From the NCBI GenBank assembly GCA_033439265.1, contig JAVTVX010000010.1, positions 2,418,001-2,482,000 of the forward strand: DNA of 64,000 nt, read 5' to 3'. This DNA comes from Dillenia suffruticosa (lineage: Eukaryota > Streptophyta > Magnoliopsida > Dilleniales > Dilleniaceae). Below, piece after piece: positions 25,052 to 37,321 of the stretch. The stretch's first letter is position 1. Each line of letters opens with the position of its first letter. The notes below the pieces were generated by a model. It had not been told where the DNA came from, searched no databases, and worked only from the letters and a program-made list of their open reading frames with translations. The translations under genes were made by a program, and so were the position numbers.

Positions 25052-26968
25052 CACTACAAAAAAACACATTTTTTGCGACGAAATTTAGCGACAAATTTTT
25101 TTCTTTGCAAATTTGCGACGAATTTAGCGACAAAATATTTTTTCATCGCTATTTCTAACGAAATTTCCAACGAAAAAAAAGTCGTAGCTGATTTAGAGAC
25201 GACAGGAAATTTGTCGCTAATTTTGCGACGAATTTCAACATTCGTCGCTAATTTTGCGACGAATTCTGAGATTCGTCGCTAATTTTACCACGAATTTTGA
25301 AATTCGTAGCTAATTTTGAAAATAATAAAATAAAATAAAATATTAATATATTTTTATTAATTAATTAATTAATTTTGCGACGAATTTCAAAATTCGTAGC
25401 AAAATTAGCGACGAATCTCAGAATTCGTCGCAAAAGTTGAAAAATAATAAAATAAAATAAAATAATTAATATATATTAATTAATTAATTAATTAATTTTG
25501 CAACAAATTTCAAAATTCGTGGCAAATTTTGAGACGAATTTCAAAATTCGTCGCAAAATTTTGAAAATAATAAAATAAAATAAAATTTTAATATAAATTA
25601 ATTAATTAATTAATTAATTTTGTGACGAATTTCAAAATTCGTGGCAAATTTTGCGACGAATTTCAAAATTCGTCGCAAAATTTTGAAAATAATAAAATAA
25701 AATAAAATTTTAATATAAATAAATTAATTAATTAATTAATTTTGCGACGAATTTCAAAAGTCGTCGCAAAATTTTGAAAATAAAAAATAAAATATAATAC
25801 TAATATATATTAATTAATTAATTTATTAATTTTGCGACGAATTTCAAAATTCGTGGCAAATTTTACGACGAATTTCAAAATTCGTCGCAAAATTTTTTTA
25901 AAAAATAAATAAATTAAAATATTAATATATATTTATTATTTTTTATTTAACTAAAATTATCACATTTATTATTTTTAATTAATATGTTATATTTTATTTT
26001 TATAGTATTATTATTTTTATATATATATATTTTTTTAAAACTAATATTTTATTATTTTATAATAAATTGTTATTTTATATTGTTTTATTATTATGTGAAA
26101 TATGTAAAGGAAAGATAATAAGTAAAAAAAAAAATTTATAACAGATACTAACGTTTAGCTTGATGGTTGCAGGATCTTAAAGATTCACGGAAGCGCAAGG
26201 GTTCGAACCATGGTGGGAGCAAAGCGGTGGAATTTCTCAAGAATTAAGTGAGGGAGGGCGTGTGGGTGCCGGCTCGGGCGGGCGTTCGGGCGGACGCTGG
26301 CTCGGGCGGGCGGGCAGGCCTGATTCAGGAATTAATTAATTAATTTTGCGACGAATTTCAAAATTCGTCGCAAACTTAGCGACGAATCTTAGAATTCGTC
26401 GCAAATTTTGAAAAATAATAAAATAAAGTAAAATTTTAATATATATTAATTAATTAATTAATTAATTTTGCGACTAATTGGGAAATTCGTCACAAAATTT
26501 TGAAAATAATTCAATAAAATAAAATATTAATATATATTTATTAAATAATTAATTAATTTTGCGACGAATTTTGAAATTCGTCGCAAAATTTGAAAAATAA
26601 TTAAATAAAATAAAATATTAATATATATTAATTAATTAATTAATTAATTTTGCGACGACTTTCAAAATTCGTTGCTAAATTTGAAAAATAATAAAATAAA
26701 ATAAAATATTAATATAGATTTATTAAATAATTTATTAATTTTGGGACGAAATTCAGAATTCGTCACAAAATTTGAAAAATAATTAAATAAATTAAAATAT
26801 TAATATATATTTATTTATTAATTAATTAATTTAGCGACGAATTTTTGATTTTCGTCGCTAAATTTGCGACGAATTTAGCGACAAAAAATTATTTGTCGCT
26901 AAAATTAGCGACGAATTTTTAATTTTTCGTCGCTAAATTTGTTGCTAAAAATTGATTTTTTTGTAGTG
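25052..26968. mobile_element. non-autonomous CACTA (En/Spm-type) DNA transposon, 1.9 kb
   Basis: It starts CACTACAAAAAAA and ends TTTTTTTGTAGTG, perfect inverted CACTAC ends, and is flanked by the 3-base duplication ATG (25049-25051 and 26969-26971), as expected of CACTA elements. Nearly all the interior is subterminal repeats based on GCGACGAATT. Most units contain a palindrome of the form GCGACGAATTTC / GAAATTCGTCGC followed by an AATAAAATAAAAT stretch and a (TTAA)n stretch, at a period near 120 bases (clear examples start near 25376, 25495, 25617, 25740, 25826, 26344, 26464 and 26555). There is no transposase reading frame, so it would need an autonomous partner. Confidence 0.92.
26156..26330 (+). 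mobile_element. tRNA-like/SINE-like sequence inside the CACTA element
   Basis: The centre of the CACTA element has a Pol III A-box-like stretch TAGCTTGATGGTTG (26156-26169) and a B-box-like GGTTCGAACC (26200-26209). Their starts are 44 bases apart, the spacing within tRNA genes. Downstream (about 26248-26320) is a GC-rich patch repeating GGCTCGGGCGGGCG, unlike anything around it. No full tRNA cloverleaf is obvious. A tRNA-derived SINE or captured tRNA pseudogene is the best explanation. Transcription is not shown. Confidence 0.5.
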
Positions 26969-27789
26969 ATGGCTTAACAACCTCTTAACTATGAGCTTTT
27001 TCATATTGAGATTCATTTTTGCATAAAATTGTAGTGTTTAAAATTTATCATAAGTATGTAAAATAGCAAAAAATTTTAAAATAAATTTAAATAAATTGAA
27101 TTTTGAATGTGAAATTTAATTTAAATAAATTAATTTTTTTTATAAAAAATGGACTTTCTAAAAATTAGAATGGCCTTCATAACGGCTATTTTTTTTCCAA
27201 ATAAAATGCTACAAACACTAACAAGTTTCTACACAAAAAAAGAAAAAAATGCAAATCTGCCACTGCTCTCTTTTTTGTTTCTCAATTTCATTCTGCATCG
27301 CAACAGGCTCTGTCAAAATTTCATTTCCTTCATTGTTGAATCTAATTCGTTTTTGCATGATTTAGGGTTTTTTTTTTTTACTTTTGCAGGCTCTCTCTTA
27401 AAGTTAACTCTTTTCCTTTATTAATCAATCTATCTGCTTTTCTCTGTTGTAATTATAACATAATTTGTTTTTGCAGATCTAGGGTTTTCTTTTGCCTATT
27501 GTTTCTTGCACGCGCTCTCTCTTTCTCTCTAACTATGGATGCCAAGAACAAAACCCGATCAAGATATCTAATGAGAAATCAATACCATCTAGGAAAGAGT
27601 TCAAAAGAAAACGCATGCTCTTTCCATTTTCAATTTTACACTTTTCTTTTCCCCTTGGTTTGTTCTATAATTAATGGAACGTGGAAATCTAAGTTGTTAT
27701 GTTCTATAGTAAGATTTGGGGTCTTCAGGTTTCAGACAATTGATTCTTTCATCTTGATACAAACAAAAGGGAGTTTTCTTCAGTTCGAT

Positions 27790-29052
27790 TAATAGAACTT
27801 AATTGAATGTAATATTTGTAATTGATTTTGTTTTATTTTTGAATAAATATTATATTAATATTTATATTTTATGACATTGACATGTTAGGATCGGTGGAGA
27901 AAACTTATTAAAGAAAGTAAAGAAAAACAAACTAAATTGAAGCAATTTTATAAAATATAGAAAATTGGACAACAATACTCTTTAATTAATACGTGGGCAC
28001 ATTGATTACAAGAGACAATGTAAGGTTTTGAAAATTTATAGTAGTAAAAATTTTCTTTCCTAATTACGCATTCAAGAGAAAGTTGGGATGGAATTGGAGA
28101 ATATTGAAAATTTTGAAAATTTTTATTCTATTCCTAATATTTAGGAAAAGAAATTTTAAAAAATGTAAATATTTTAGAATATTATTTTTTAGGAAGTTTA
28201 CTTTTTACTTTTTTTTTTTATTTAGTAGTTATCTATGGTTAAAAATATTTACATTTTGAGAGTTTTTGTTTTTTTCCTGCTTTATTTTTAATTAATTTTT
28301 GTAGTCGAAAGTTTATTGAATTATTGATTTTCAATGATTTTAAGATTTGATTGGGCATATTAATTCAATATATCATAAATATTTATTTAATTTTTACACT
28401 CTATGGATCATAATTTTCTAGAGTTTATTAAATAGTGTTTATATTTAATAGTTATAGAATAATTTATAACTAATTAAAATGGTAAATCCGTAATTATTTT
28501 TAGTTTTAATGAAGTGGTGAATGACTCTATGTCATGGAATTGAATAATCTAATCTTAACAATTTCGTTGTGTATTTGTCACTTAAAATTGGTTCTCTCTC
28601 GATATTAAAACTATTGAAACTTTAAATTCTAAGAGCTTCTCTAAAATTGTCTTTCGATTAGGAAAATAGTTAAAAAGTTGCTCTTAATTATTGACGAAAT
28701 AATGAGAGATTGGTTGTTCGGCATTCGTTGAACGACTATAACCAATTTATTTATAGTTGTTGAAATTTTTAAATAGATCAATGATCAATCGAATAAAAAT
28801 CAAGATGGATATAAGTCTTTTGGCTAGATGTTAATCATATTGATATTTTCTCTTTTAATTGATCGTATTTAATTTTATTATTTTAGTCAATTTTATTTGT
28901 TTTGTTAATTTAGATAATTTTTCAAACTCCTATATTTGTATTTTTCTTAAAAGAGATAAATCCGTCGTTACCTATAGATACGACCCTGCTCACCCTAAAT
29001 TCATCTTTAGTGAAGTAGACATTTTTATTTTTGGTTGAATTGACACCCACCA
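27790..29052 (+). repeat. left LTR of the gypsy-like element
   Basis: About 1.26 kb, colinear with 32498-34022 but with many substitutions. It lacks a stretch of about 230 bases that the right LTR has at roughly 33000-33240. Confidence 0.85.
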
Positions 29053-29410
29053 AATTTTGACACAACTATCGGGGAACGGTGTTAAGTGATTTATTTATTT
29101 TAAGTTTTCTTTTCTCCTTATTTCAAGACTAACCATTTGCAAGGAATTTATCGAAAATTGTCAAGGACATTGAATTGAAGGATTTTAGACACGAAAATAT
29201 GGCCACCTAAAAAACTTTAAGAGACTTATTATTTTTTTATTTTAATGAAAGTTTTTTTTTCAATGATTTTCTTATAGCAGATGCACCACAATTTGAGGGA
29301 CAACAAGATATCCCAAAAAGCGTGAATGAGATAAGAACTTCCTCCCTTGAACATAAGTTAGATTTTCTAATTTCTATAGTGGAAATGTTGGTTGTATGAC
29401 AGTATAACAA

Positions 29411-29608
29411 GTGAAAACATGTGAAATTTGCTCGGGTATAGGTCACCTAACAAACATATGCTCTATACTTCAAGAGAAGTTCAATGAACAATTGGATGTT
29501 GTAGGTGGATTTTCAGCACAGCTTCAAAGACAATACGATTATTATTCAAACACCTACAGTCAAGGTCAGGGAGATCATTCAAATATAAGCTATAGGGTTG
29601 TACCATAA
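29411..29608 (+). CDS. gag fragment with CCHC zinc knuckle (retroelement)
   Basis: This 65-codon frame contains CEICSGIGHLTNIC, which fits the retroviral-type CX2CX4HX4C nucleic-acid binding knuckle, followed by a Tyr/Gln-rich stretch (YDYYSNTYSQGQGDHSNISY) typical of plant gypsy gag. It lies inside the LTR element just after the left LTR. The downstream gag-like region to about 30120 is interrupted by stops. It is a remnant, not a host gene. Confidence 0.75.
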   Translation: MKTCEICSGIGHLTNICSILQEKFNEQLDVVGGFSAQLQRQYDYYSNTYSQGQGDHSNISYRVVP

Positions 29609-30429
29609 AAATTTCTGCAATCATTTTTTGAAAAACCACCATTCCAACTTCTACAAAATCGAGTAACATATCTTGAATATCTTTTTAAAAGTTTCATGTA
29701 GGAAACAAGAATAAACATTCAAATTCTCGATACTCAAATATTATAATTGGCGACGACAATAAGTAATATCGAAACTGATCATGAAAAATTGTTGTCTCAA
29801 GTTGAGGTTGATCCAAGGGAGAGTAAAAGTGCTATGCTGCTCAGAGATAGAAAAGAAGTGCAAAATTTCCATTAAAGGAGACACAAAAAGATGAAGAAAA
29901 TGAAAAGAAAATAATATCTCTTGATGCTACATCGAAAAAGGTAAGTGAGATATCAAATGATTCAAATTTGGAATTAACTATTTTTCCTCATTTTCCTTAT
30001 AGGTTGGAACATTTCGAGGAGCAAGATGATGAGAATGAGATGTACTTTATTATACATAATACTTTTGTGCAAAATGAATTGGATTTTGTCTTTAAGGAGA
30101 ATTTGATAAATGATTTTGCATAATGAGACAAATTTTTCCAACATAAACTCCTACACAAAAAGCAATTCATGGTAAGCCAAATAGTCCTTCATTTCATTTC
30201 AAGATTGAAATTCATGTCAAACAAATTGAAATCTAAATGGACTGAATCGATATTTGAGCAAGGTTGAAGCGAAGAGATCATATCGAGCCAAAGATACGAA
30301 ACAAATGCGCTTATTAGAAGACAACCCAATATTTTTTTTTATGATTTATTTTATTTTTTATTTTTTTAATTTATTTTCATTTATGTTAGTTTGATTTATA
30401 TTTTATTTTGATTTACTTTTGAGTAAAAA

Positions 30430-30920
30430 AAAAAAACCAGAAGTGGACTCTTGTTAAGGAGTGCCTACGTTTTTTTTATTATACAAGAATTTAAATATGA
30501 GATCACCAAATTGGGAGAGGGGGATTTGTGTCCACGCCTTAACATAACTTCATTTCTGCCCATGATAGCACATGGCCAGATATACTCCTTGATTTGAGCA
30601 TGCCCACTCCCTAAACCAAATTCAACTCTGAATAAAAAAAAGAGTTTCACGGATAGGCAGAAGCACTCTTCATTTAAGGTGTGCCTACGCACTAAATGCA
30701 TTTCACTTCTGAAAAGAAAAAAAAAAAAAAACCAGAAGTGCTCCTTGCTTAAGGCGTGTCCACGCCTTAAACCAAATTCATTTCTAGTAAAAAAAATAAA
30801 AAAACATTAAAAAAAAAAAAAAGATAGAGATACAATTGAACTTAATTTCTCACATTTTGCCTTTCATTTTTTTTAGGGTTTCTCTCTCCCAAAAATGGAC
30901 GGAAGTGTTTGATATTTATG
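30430..30920. repeat. degenerate hairpin-forming repeats in the gypsy-like element
   Basis: Several units of roughly 80-110 bases share CCAGAAGTG or AGAAGCAC then TTAAGGCGTG.CCACGCCTTAA-type self-complementary cores (clearest at about 30750-30773; related at 30528-30542 and 30677-30692), separated by A-rich runs. They lie between gag and the right LTR. Confidence 0.5.
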
Positions 30921-32497
30921 GCATGCCCACGTCATAGCTCTTTTTTCGATTTCGTTAGAATTGATTCTCCATTTTCCATTCTCCACTCCAAACTAAAGGA
31001 GTATTGTTCTCACCTTCCTCTTTTATTTTTTTATTATTTTTTTTATTTTGTTTGATTGATTTTATATATTTTTTTATCTCTTAACTTGAGTATACATTGG
31101 GAACAATGTATGATTTAGGTTTTGGGAGATGTTAGGTGTTTTCGTCTTTATTTTTGACACTATATTTGTTTTCTTTACAATATTAATTTAGATTTTGTTT
31201 TTTTTTTAACAATAAAAAAAATTATGAAAAAAATTATGAACTTTCTTAATTGATATATGTTATTTGGTTGATTAAAAATGTATGAAAAATAGCTTATATC
31301 AATGGTTTTTTGTATTTGAAAAGGCTATTCATGTTTTTAATAGTCTTCTTTGAATGATAAACATAAAAAGATTTGATACAAAACTTACTTAAATAGTGAT
31401 GTTTTGAACTAAAAACGAGCAATTATATTCTTTGTGCTCGAGATTATTTTTTTTTATGAGTGATTATCACATTTGGATTGCACATTCTATAAATTTACTT
31501 TATTATGAATATCGAGACCACATTTTAGAACTTTATGTATTAAAATGACAAAGTCACTTATGTTTTACCCCATTTGGCTTTCTAAAAAATACCCTACCTT
31601 AATTTCATGAACCCCTAATTAACCAATTTGAGCCTTTACTTCCTTTTCTTCTTTAAAACTCACTCAATACAACACCTAATTTTTTTATTTTAGCCTTCAT
31701 TTCAAACCTTTGTATCAAAAGTATATATAGTTAATTGCATAATTTTGGTTTTATTTTTGTCTCAATAGGATGATAATGATTGAGTGTTTGATGCTGACAT
31801 TTTCATAAAAATGATATATGTTTTTAAAAAAAATAAAAAAAAAAAGAAAAAAAAGATGAGAAAGAGAAGTGTTGTATTTTGATTAAAAATTCAGTCTTTA
31901 CACTTCAATCATGGAAAATTGAGAAAGTATTTGACATTCTTATATATTATTTGCTATTGTCTATTCATTTGAAGAACAAAAAGTCATTTTTGGTTTACTG
32001 TTTGCTTGAGATAAAGATCGATCAATGTTATGAAAATTATGTAGTTAGTTATATATAGCCTTTGATACATTTTAACCCTTAAATATCTCTTTTATCCTAC
32101 TTTTAACCCTATCCCCATTACAACCAAATAAAAGACTTTTAGATTGATATATGAAATTCAAAATTTTAAATTGTAGAGATTTGATATATTTGTAAACATA
32201 TGGTAATGTCATTCCATATTGTTGATTAATCTTAATCCTTTCGAGTGCATTTGAGTCACCCCTTAGAGAGAATTGTTGAATTTTATTGTTTGAATTTCAT
32301 AAGAGATTGTTGTGATGTGTGGTGGTTGTATTAGTGCAGAATGCTGTGAAATACTTGTTGTTTCGATTATTTATTCAGATTGACTCTTATGGCATATATT
32401 GACTTGAGAGCTTGGAAGAAAAAATATGTTGGATTGTTTTAGTTTTATTCAATTTAGAGATGTTTGAGGACAATCATCATCTAAGTGTGGGGGAATT

Positions 32498-33002
32498 TGA
32501 TAATGCTTAATTGAGTGTAATATTTATGATTGAATTTGTTTTATTTTTTTAATAAATATTATACTAATATTTATATTTATAACATTTGACATGTAAAGAT
32601 CGGTAGATAAGACTTATTAAAGAAAATGAAAAAAAATAAACTAAATTGAAACAATTTTACAAAATATGAAAAATTGGACAACAATACTCTTTTATTAGCA
32701 CATGGGCACATTGATTATAAGACGCAATCCAAAGTTTTGAAGATTTACTGCAATAAAAATTTTCTTTACTAATTACGCATTCAAGAGGAAATTTGAATGA
32801 AATTTGAGAATATTATAGATTTTGAAAATTTTTATTTCATTCCTAATATTTAGGAAAATAAATTTTTGAAAATGTAAATCTTTTAGAATATTATTTTTTA
32901 AGAAATTTACTTTTTACTTTTTTTATTTATTTAATAGTTATCTAGGGTTAGAAATATTTATCTTTTACAAATAAGAAAATTTTCATTTTATTTAGGATTA
33001 CA

Positions 33003-33044
<42 letters not shown>

Positions 33045-34022
33045 TGTTATATACTGTTTGGGGACACTTTTGGAGGGGTGGGTGCGGCCCCAGAGGGGCA
33101 GAGCCGATGGCACGAGGGAATGTTAATTTTCTTTATTCCTTTATTTGAGAAGATACATAATTATGGATGAAGTGTGCAGCCGGGAAGCACCTTTTCTTCA
33201 TTTAGTAGCACATTCTTTTCAACATCAATAAAATCAACTTCTGTTTTTTTTCATGCTTTATTTTTAATTAATTTTTTTAATCAAAAGTTTATTAAAATCT
33301 TAATTTTCAATGATTGTAAAATTTGATTGAGTATATTAATTTAATATATCATAAATATTTATTTAATTTATGTATTTTATGGATCATGATTTTTTAAAAT
33401 TTATTGAATAAAACTCATATTTAATAGTTCCAGAATAATTTATAACTAATTAAAATGACAAATCTATAATTGTTTGTTAGTTTTAATGAAGTAGTGAATG
33501 ACTCTATATCATAGAATTGAATAATCTAATATCAATAATCCCGTTATGTATTTGCCACTTAAAATTGGGTCTCTCTCAATCTTACAGCTATCGAAACTTT
33601 AAATTCTAAGAGTTTTTCTAGAGTTGTCTTTCGGTTAGGGAAATAGTTATAGAGTTTCTCTTAATTATCACCGAAATAAGAAAAGATTGGTCGTTTGACG
33701 TTCGTTGAGCAACTATAATCAATTTATCTATGGTTGTTGAAATTTTTAAATAAATCGATGATCAATCAAATAAAAATCAATGTGGATATAAGTCCTTTGG
33801 TAGATGTTAATCTCATTGATATTTTCTCCTTTAATTGATAGTATTTAATTTTATTATTTTAGTTAAGTTTATTTGTTTTTTTAATTTAAATAATTTCTCA
33901 AACCCCCATATTTTTATTTTTTCTTAAAAGAGATAAATCCGTTATTTTTTGTGAATACGACCCTACTCATTCATTTTTAGTGAAATATATATTTTTATTT
34001 TTGGTTAGATTGGCACCCATCA
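32498..34022 (+). repeat. right LTR of the gypsy-like element
   Basis: About 1.5 kb. It keeps the region with (TA)n at 33008-33041 and a segment with AATAAAATC just before a T-run at about 33226-33250, which may be the polyadenylation region. The left LTR has lost this part. Confidence 0.85.
33008..33041. repeat. (TA)n microsatellite
   Basis: A (TA)n run in the right LTR. Similar (TA)n runs occur at about 34228-34266, 36830-36860 and 42379-42405, and a shorter one at 18907-18935. Confidence 0.85.
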
Positions 34023-34223
34023 CCGATTTCACTTACTCAGGACATTTGGAAAATTAGGGTTTTGTAGCGTTTTAGGGTTTTGTTTATGACATTTCGCGTC
34101 TGTATGTATGAAAATTGAGCTTGAAAAAATTAAGGTTATGAGCTGTTCTTAGGTTTTGATTTTTGAAACTCAAAAAATTGCATTAAGAGCTTCTAATGAA
34201 ACCGGATTCTCTTCCCTTTGTTT

Positions 34224-34268
<45 letters not shown>

Positions 34269-35674
34269 TTCATATTAATTTTCAAAACCACCCTAATATT
34301 CATAGTTGAGAACTGTTGATGTTGTTGATTTCTAATGCAAATGTTTGTGTTCTTCTTTATGGGTGCAATTGGACAGATTTATACATAACCGGTTGACAAT
34401 GGATTTCGACTATGCTCAATACATAGTAATGGGAGGAGGAAAAGGTAAGGAAAACCCAGAACCCACTTCTCCAGCAAAAGAGCAATACAGGAAGCTGTTG
34501 GCAGAGACGCTCAACATGAACCAACAAGGATTCTTGCTTTCAGGAACAAGCCCTACTGCTCTTGTTGAGGCAATTTTCCAAGAGATGCCATATTCTCATG
34601 TTCAATCTAAACCCATGAAGCCTCGCAGACACATTCCTTAGGTTTGTACTTCCTAATCTTGTTGTGATTTGAAGGTCGACCTGAATAGTATGGTTTGACT
34701 TGAGTTGGTAATTAGTCTAGATGGGACAAGTTTGATTGGTGAAACTGAATAGTACGAAGTAATGAATGGAGATTCACAGCCTTGATTTTTTTTCCTGCAA
34801 TAAAATTATGGCTAATTTAATCTGATTTTGCTTGCTTCAATTTACAGACTTCTAAGAAAACACCAGATGCTCCTGATCTTGTGGATGACTTCTACTTGAA
34901 TTTACTCTACTGGGGTAACAGCAACATGCTTGCCGTTGCTCTTGGAAACATTGTATATTTTGGGATGCTTCAAATGATTCTGCCTCAGTACTTGTCACCA
35001 TTAGTGATGAGATTGGTCCTGTTACAAGTGTTCGTTGGGCTCTTGATGGGCAGCACCTTGCAGTTGGCTTGAACAATTCTGAAGTTCAGCTAGGGGATTC
35101 AACAGCCAATCGCCAAATATAATATACATAGCCCGGAAAGCCAATTCAGGTTTCTGCATGGCTTGGTGTATTTCGGCTAAGAACAATATGAGGTGCCCAC
35201 CAATCTTGAGTTTGGTCGATGGACTGGAACAATCATATCCTTACAACTGGAGGAATGGATGGGAAAATTGTTAACAATGATGTGAGAGTAAGATCACACA
35301 TGGTTGAAACCTACGGAGGACACAGTGGAGAAGTGTGCGGGTTAAAGTGGTCCACTTCACGCCAGCAACTAGCCAGCGGTGGCAATGATAACTTACTCTT
35401 CATATGGGACTGAACTGCAACCTCTTCTAATAATGCTACATGGTGGCTTTATAGATTCGAAGACCACACTGCCACACTGAAGGCCCCGCTTGTTCTCCTT
35501 TCCAGGATAATTTGCTTGCCTCGGGTGGAGGTGGTGGTGATAGGTGCATAAAGTTTTGGAACATCCACACTGAAGCATGTTTCAACTCAATTGACACTGG
35601 TTCCCAAGTCTGTGCATTGCAGTGGAACAAGAACGAGCATGAGCTTCTTAGTTGTCTCATATTTGTATAGAATA

Positions 35675-36160
35675 TGTAATATTATATTACGTATCAATAA
35701 AATAATAATTAAATATAAATAAAAATAACACGAAAAATGAGATCGAATATACCTCGTCGTGATTCCAATGATTGTGATAGTATCAAAATGATTTTTGGAA
35801 TGTGTACATCCTTCGAAACCCTCAATTTTGATGCATAGTTTAGAAATTTGGATTTAAAGACCAATGCACTAAGAGAGTTTATATAACCTCTCAACATAAA
35901 AAAATTATTAAAACTCTATAATTGTCACCATAAATTATTGTTAAACGTTATGAGAATTTAATTAAATATTTAAAACGAAAAAATAAAATTAATTGTGTAG
36001 AGATTTGAATGATACACTAAAATCCGACCAAATGAATTCAAATTCAAATTTTTTCCATTCTTTATCACATTTAATTTTTTTCCGGTTATATTTTTTCTAT
36101 TAACTTCATTTTGAATGCATTAATTCATGGGATTTAAATTTTAAAAAAAAATTCCTAATA
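35675..36160 (-). repeat. 3' LTR of the copia-like element
   Basis: About 486 bases, colinear with 38847-39362. Shared landmarks include ACGTTATGAGAATT, TTAATTGTGTA and GGGATTT followed by an A/T run and ATTCCTAA. Confidence 0.88.
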
Positions 36161-36826
36161 TTCTTCTATTTGGCCTAACAAACCAACTTGAAATCAAAAT
36201 CAAGTCAATTCTATATAAAAATAAAGTATATGAATTACGATGATAAATTTTCTAAAAGCGATTATTATTTTCCATATACTACAATACATTATATATTCTA
36301 ATGCTATGGTGATATTTACTTTATAAATAAACGCTACGTTTATTCGGGATTCAACTTTTCTATTCTCTTTATAGAGATGTGTCATAATCTCTGGTACAAC
36401 AATATTAAAGAATTTTTCTCAATAACACTTCTTTTAACCCATATATGTATTACATTCATGCAAACATTATCTTGTAATTTTGAAATGGAAATTTACTTTC
36501 TAAAAAATTTATATACATAAAATACTCTCTCTAATTTCAAAATATGGGCGCTTACCAATATGAGTTCGCAATCTCAATGGCCTATACTCGTGAACATATC
36601 TTATTGTCCGAATAGATGAGTTGTTCATGATCCACTAACTTTCTTAAATTTTGTAATCCCTGTAACACATTCGTAATATAGATGGTACAATCATAATCAA
36701 TTCACGATGTGTCATAAGAAATGTAGTCATGCAAAATTCATAACAAATTAATGAAATTTCTATAACTGTATTCTCAAACCACCGTTTGTATTTAGTATAA
36801 TCCTATTTCGTGTGTTCCTTCTTTTT

Positions 36827-36864
<38 letters not shown>

Positions 36865-36964
36865 ACTCTTTCTTTATGTCATCTTTTAATTTTGTACTCT
36901 TTTAGTTTTATTTGAACTTACCCTCCTCCTTTCCTTGTACCGTCACATATGCACTAGTAGAACT

Positions 36965-37321
36965 TTACTTCATCTCCGTTAGCAACCTTCTTTGCTCTTG
37001 CACACACATGACTATCAATTTATTGATAAACCATTTCTCTTTATATATATTGTAGAAGATTTTAAATGGATCATAGAGCTGAGAGAGAGACTTCAGAATA
37101 AAGTATATGAGGAAGGAATCAGATATCTCAACATCTAAATTCTTTAGTTGAGACACAATGTCCCGCATTCGCATGATATACTCACGCACACCGTAGATAT
37201 TTGTAAGTATCATGGAAAAGAATTGTATAATGAAAGTACTGGCCAAACATTTCTCTGATATCTCAAATTGCTCATCTATAGTTTTAACAAAAGTACGGAC
37301 ATTAGTATGTTGGTTGATCAA
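36965..37321 (-). CDS. copia gag polyprotein fragment (UBN2-type)
   Basis: A 118-codon open frame with the signature of the plant copia gag/UBN2 domain: YGVREYIMRMRDIVSQLKNL, ISDSFLIYFILKSLSQLYDP and a C-terminal MCVQEQRRL. It lies between the two LTRs in the expected gag place and ends without a zinc knuckle or protease. It is a remnant of the element. Confidence 0.8.
   Translation of the reverse strand: MINQHTNVRTFVKTIDEQFEISEKCLASTFIIQFFSMILTNIYGVREYIMRMRDIVSQLKNLDVEISDSFLIYFILKSLSQLYDPFKIFYNIYKEKWFINKLIVMCVQEQRRLLTEMK

Larger units (their letters stand above)
27790..34022 (+). mobile_element. Ty3/gypsy-like LTR retrotransposon, non-autonomous
   Basis: Direct long repeats at 27790-29052 and 32498-34022 bound an internal region holding a gag-like zinc knuckle (29411-29608) but no protease, reverse transcriptase or integrase. 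The right LTR opens TGATAATGCTTAATTGAGTG and is preceded by a purine tract (GTGTGGGGGAA, about 32485-32495). The left LTR ends CACCCACCA and is followed by TGACACAACTATCGGGGAAC, a decayed version of the primer-binding region found in plant gypsy elements (normally like TGGCGCCGTTGCCGGGGA). Flanks TCGAT (27785-27789) and CCGAT (34023-34027) fit a 5-base target duplication with one change. It lies in the first intron of the CDC20 pseudogene, in the same orientation. Sequence difference between the LTRs shows it is old. Confidence 0.85.

Noticed and set aside
26200-26209. Complete tRNA gene
   Set aside because: A- and B-box-like motifs have tRNA spacing, but no acceptor stem or anticodon arm could be paired by eye, so only a tRNA-like/SINE-like call is made.
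25376-26960. CRISPR-like regularly spaced repeats
   Set aside because: The regular GCGACGAATT palindromes are CACTA subterminal repeats in a plant genome; spacers are themselves repeated AT blocks and the terminal inverted repeats and ATG duplication define a transposon.
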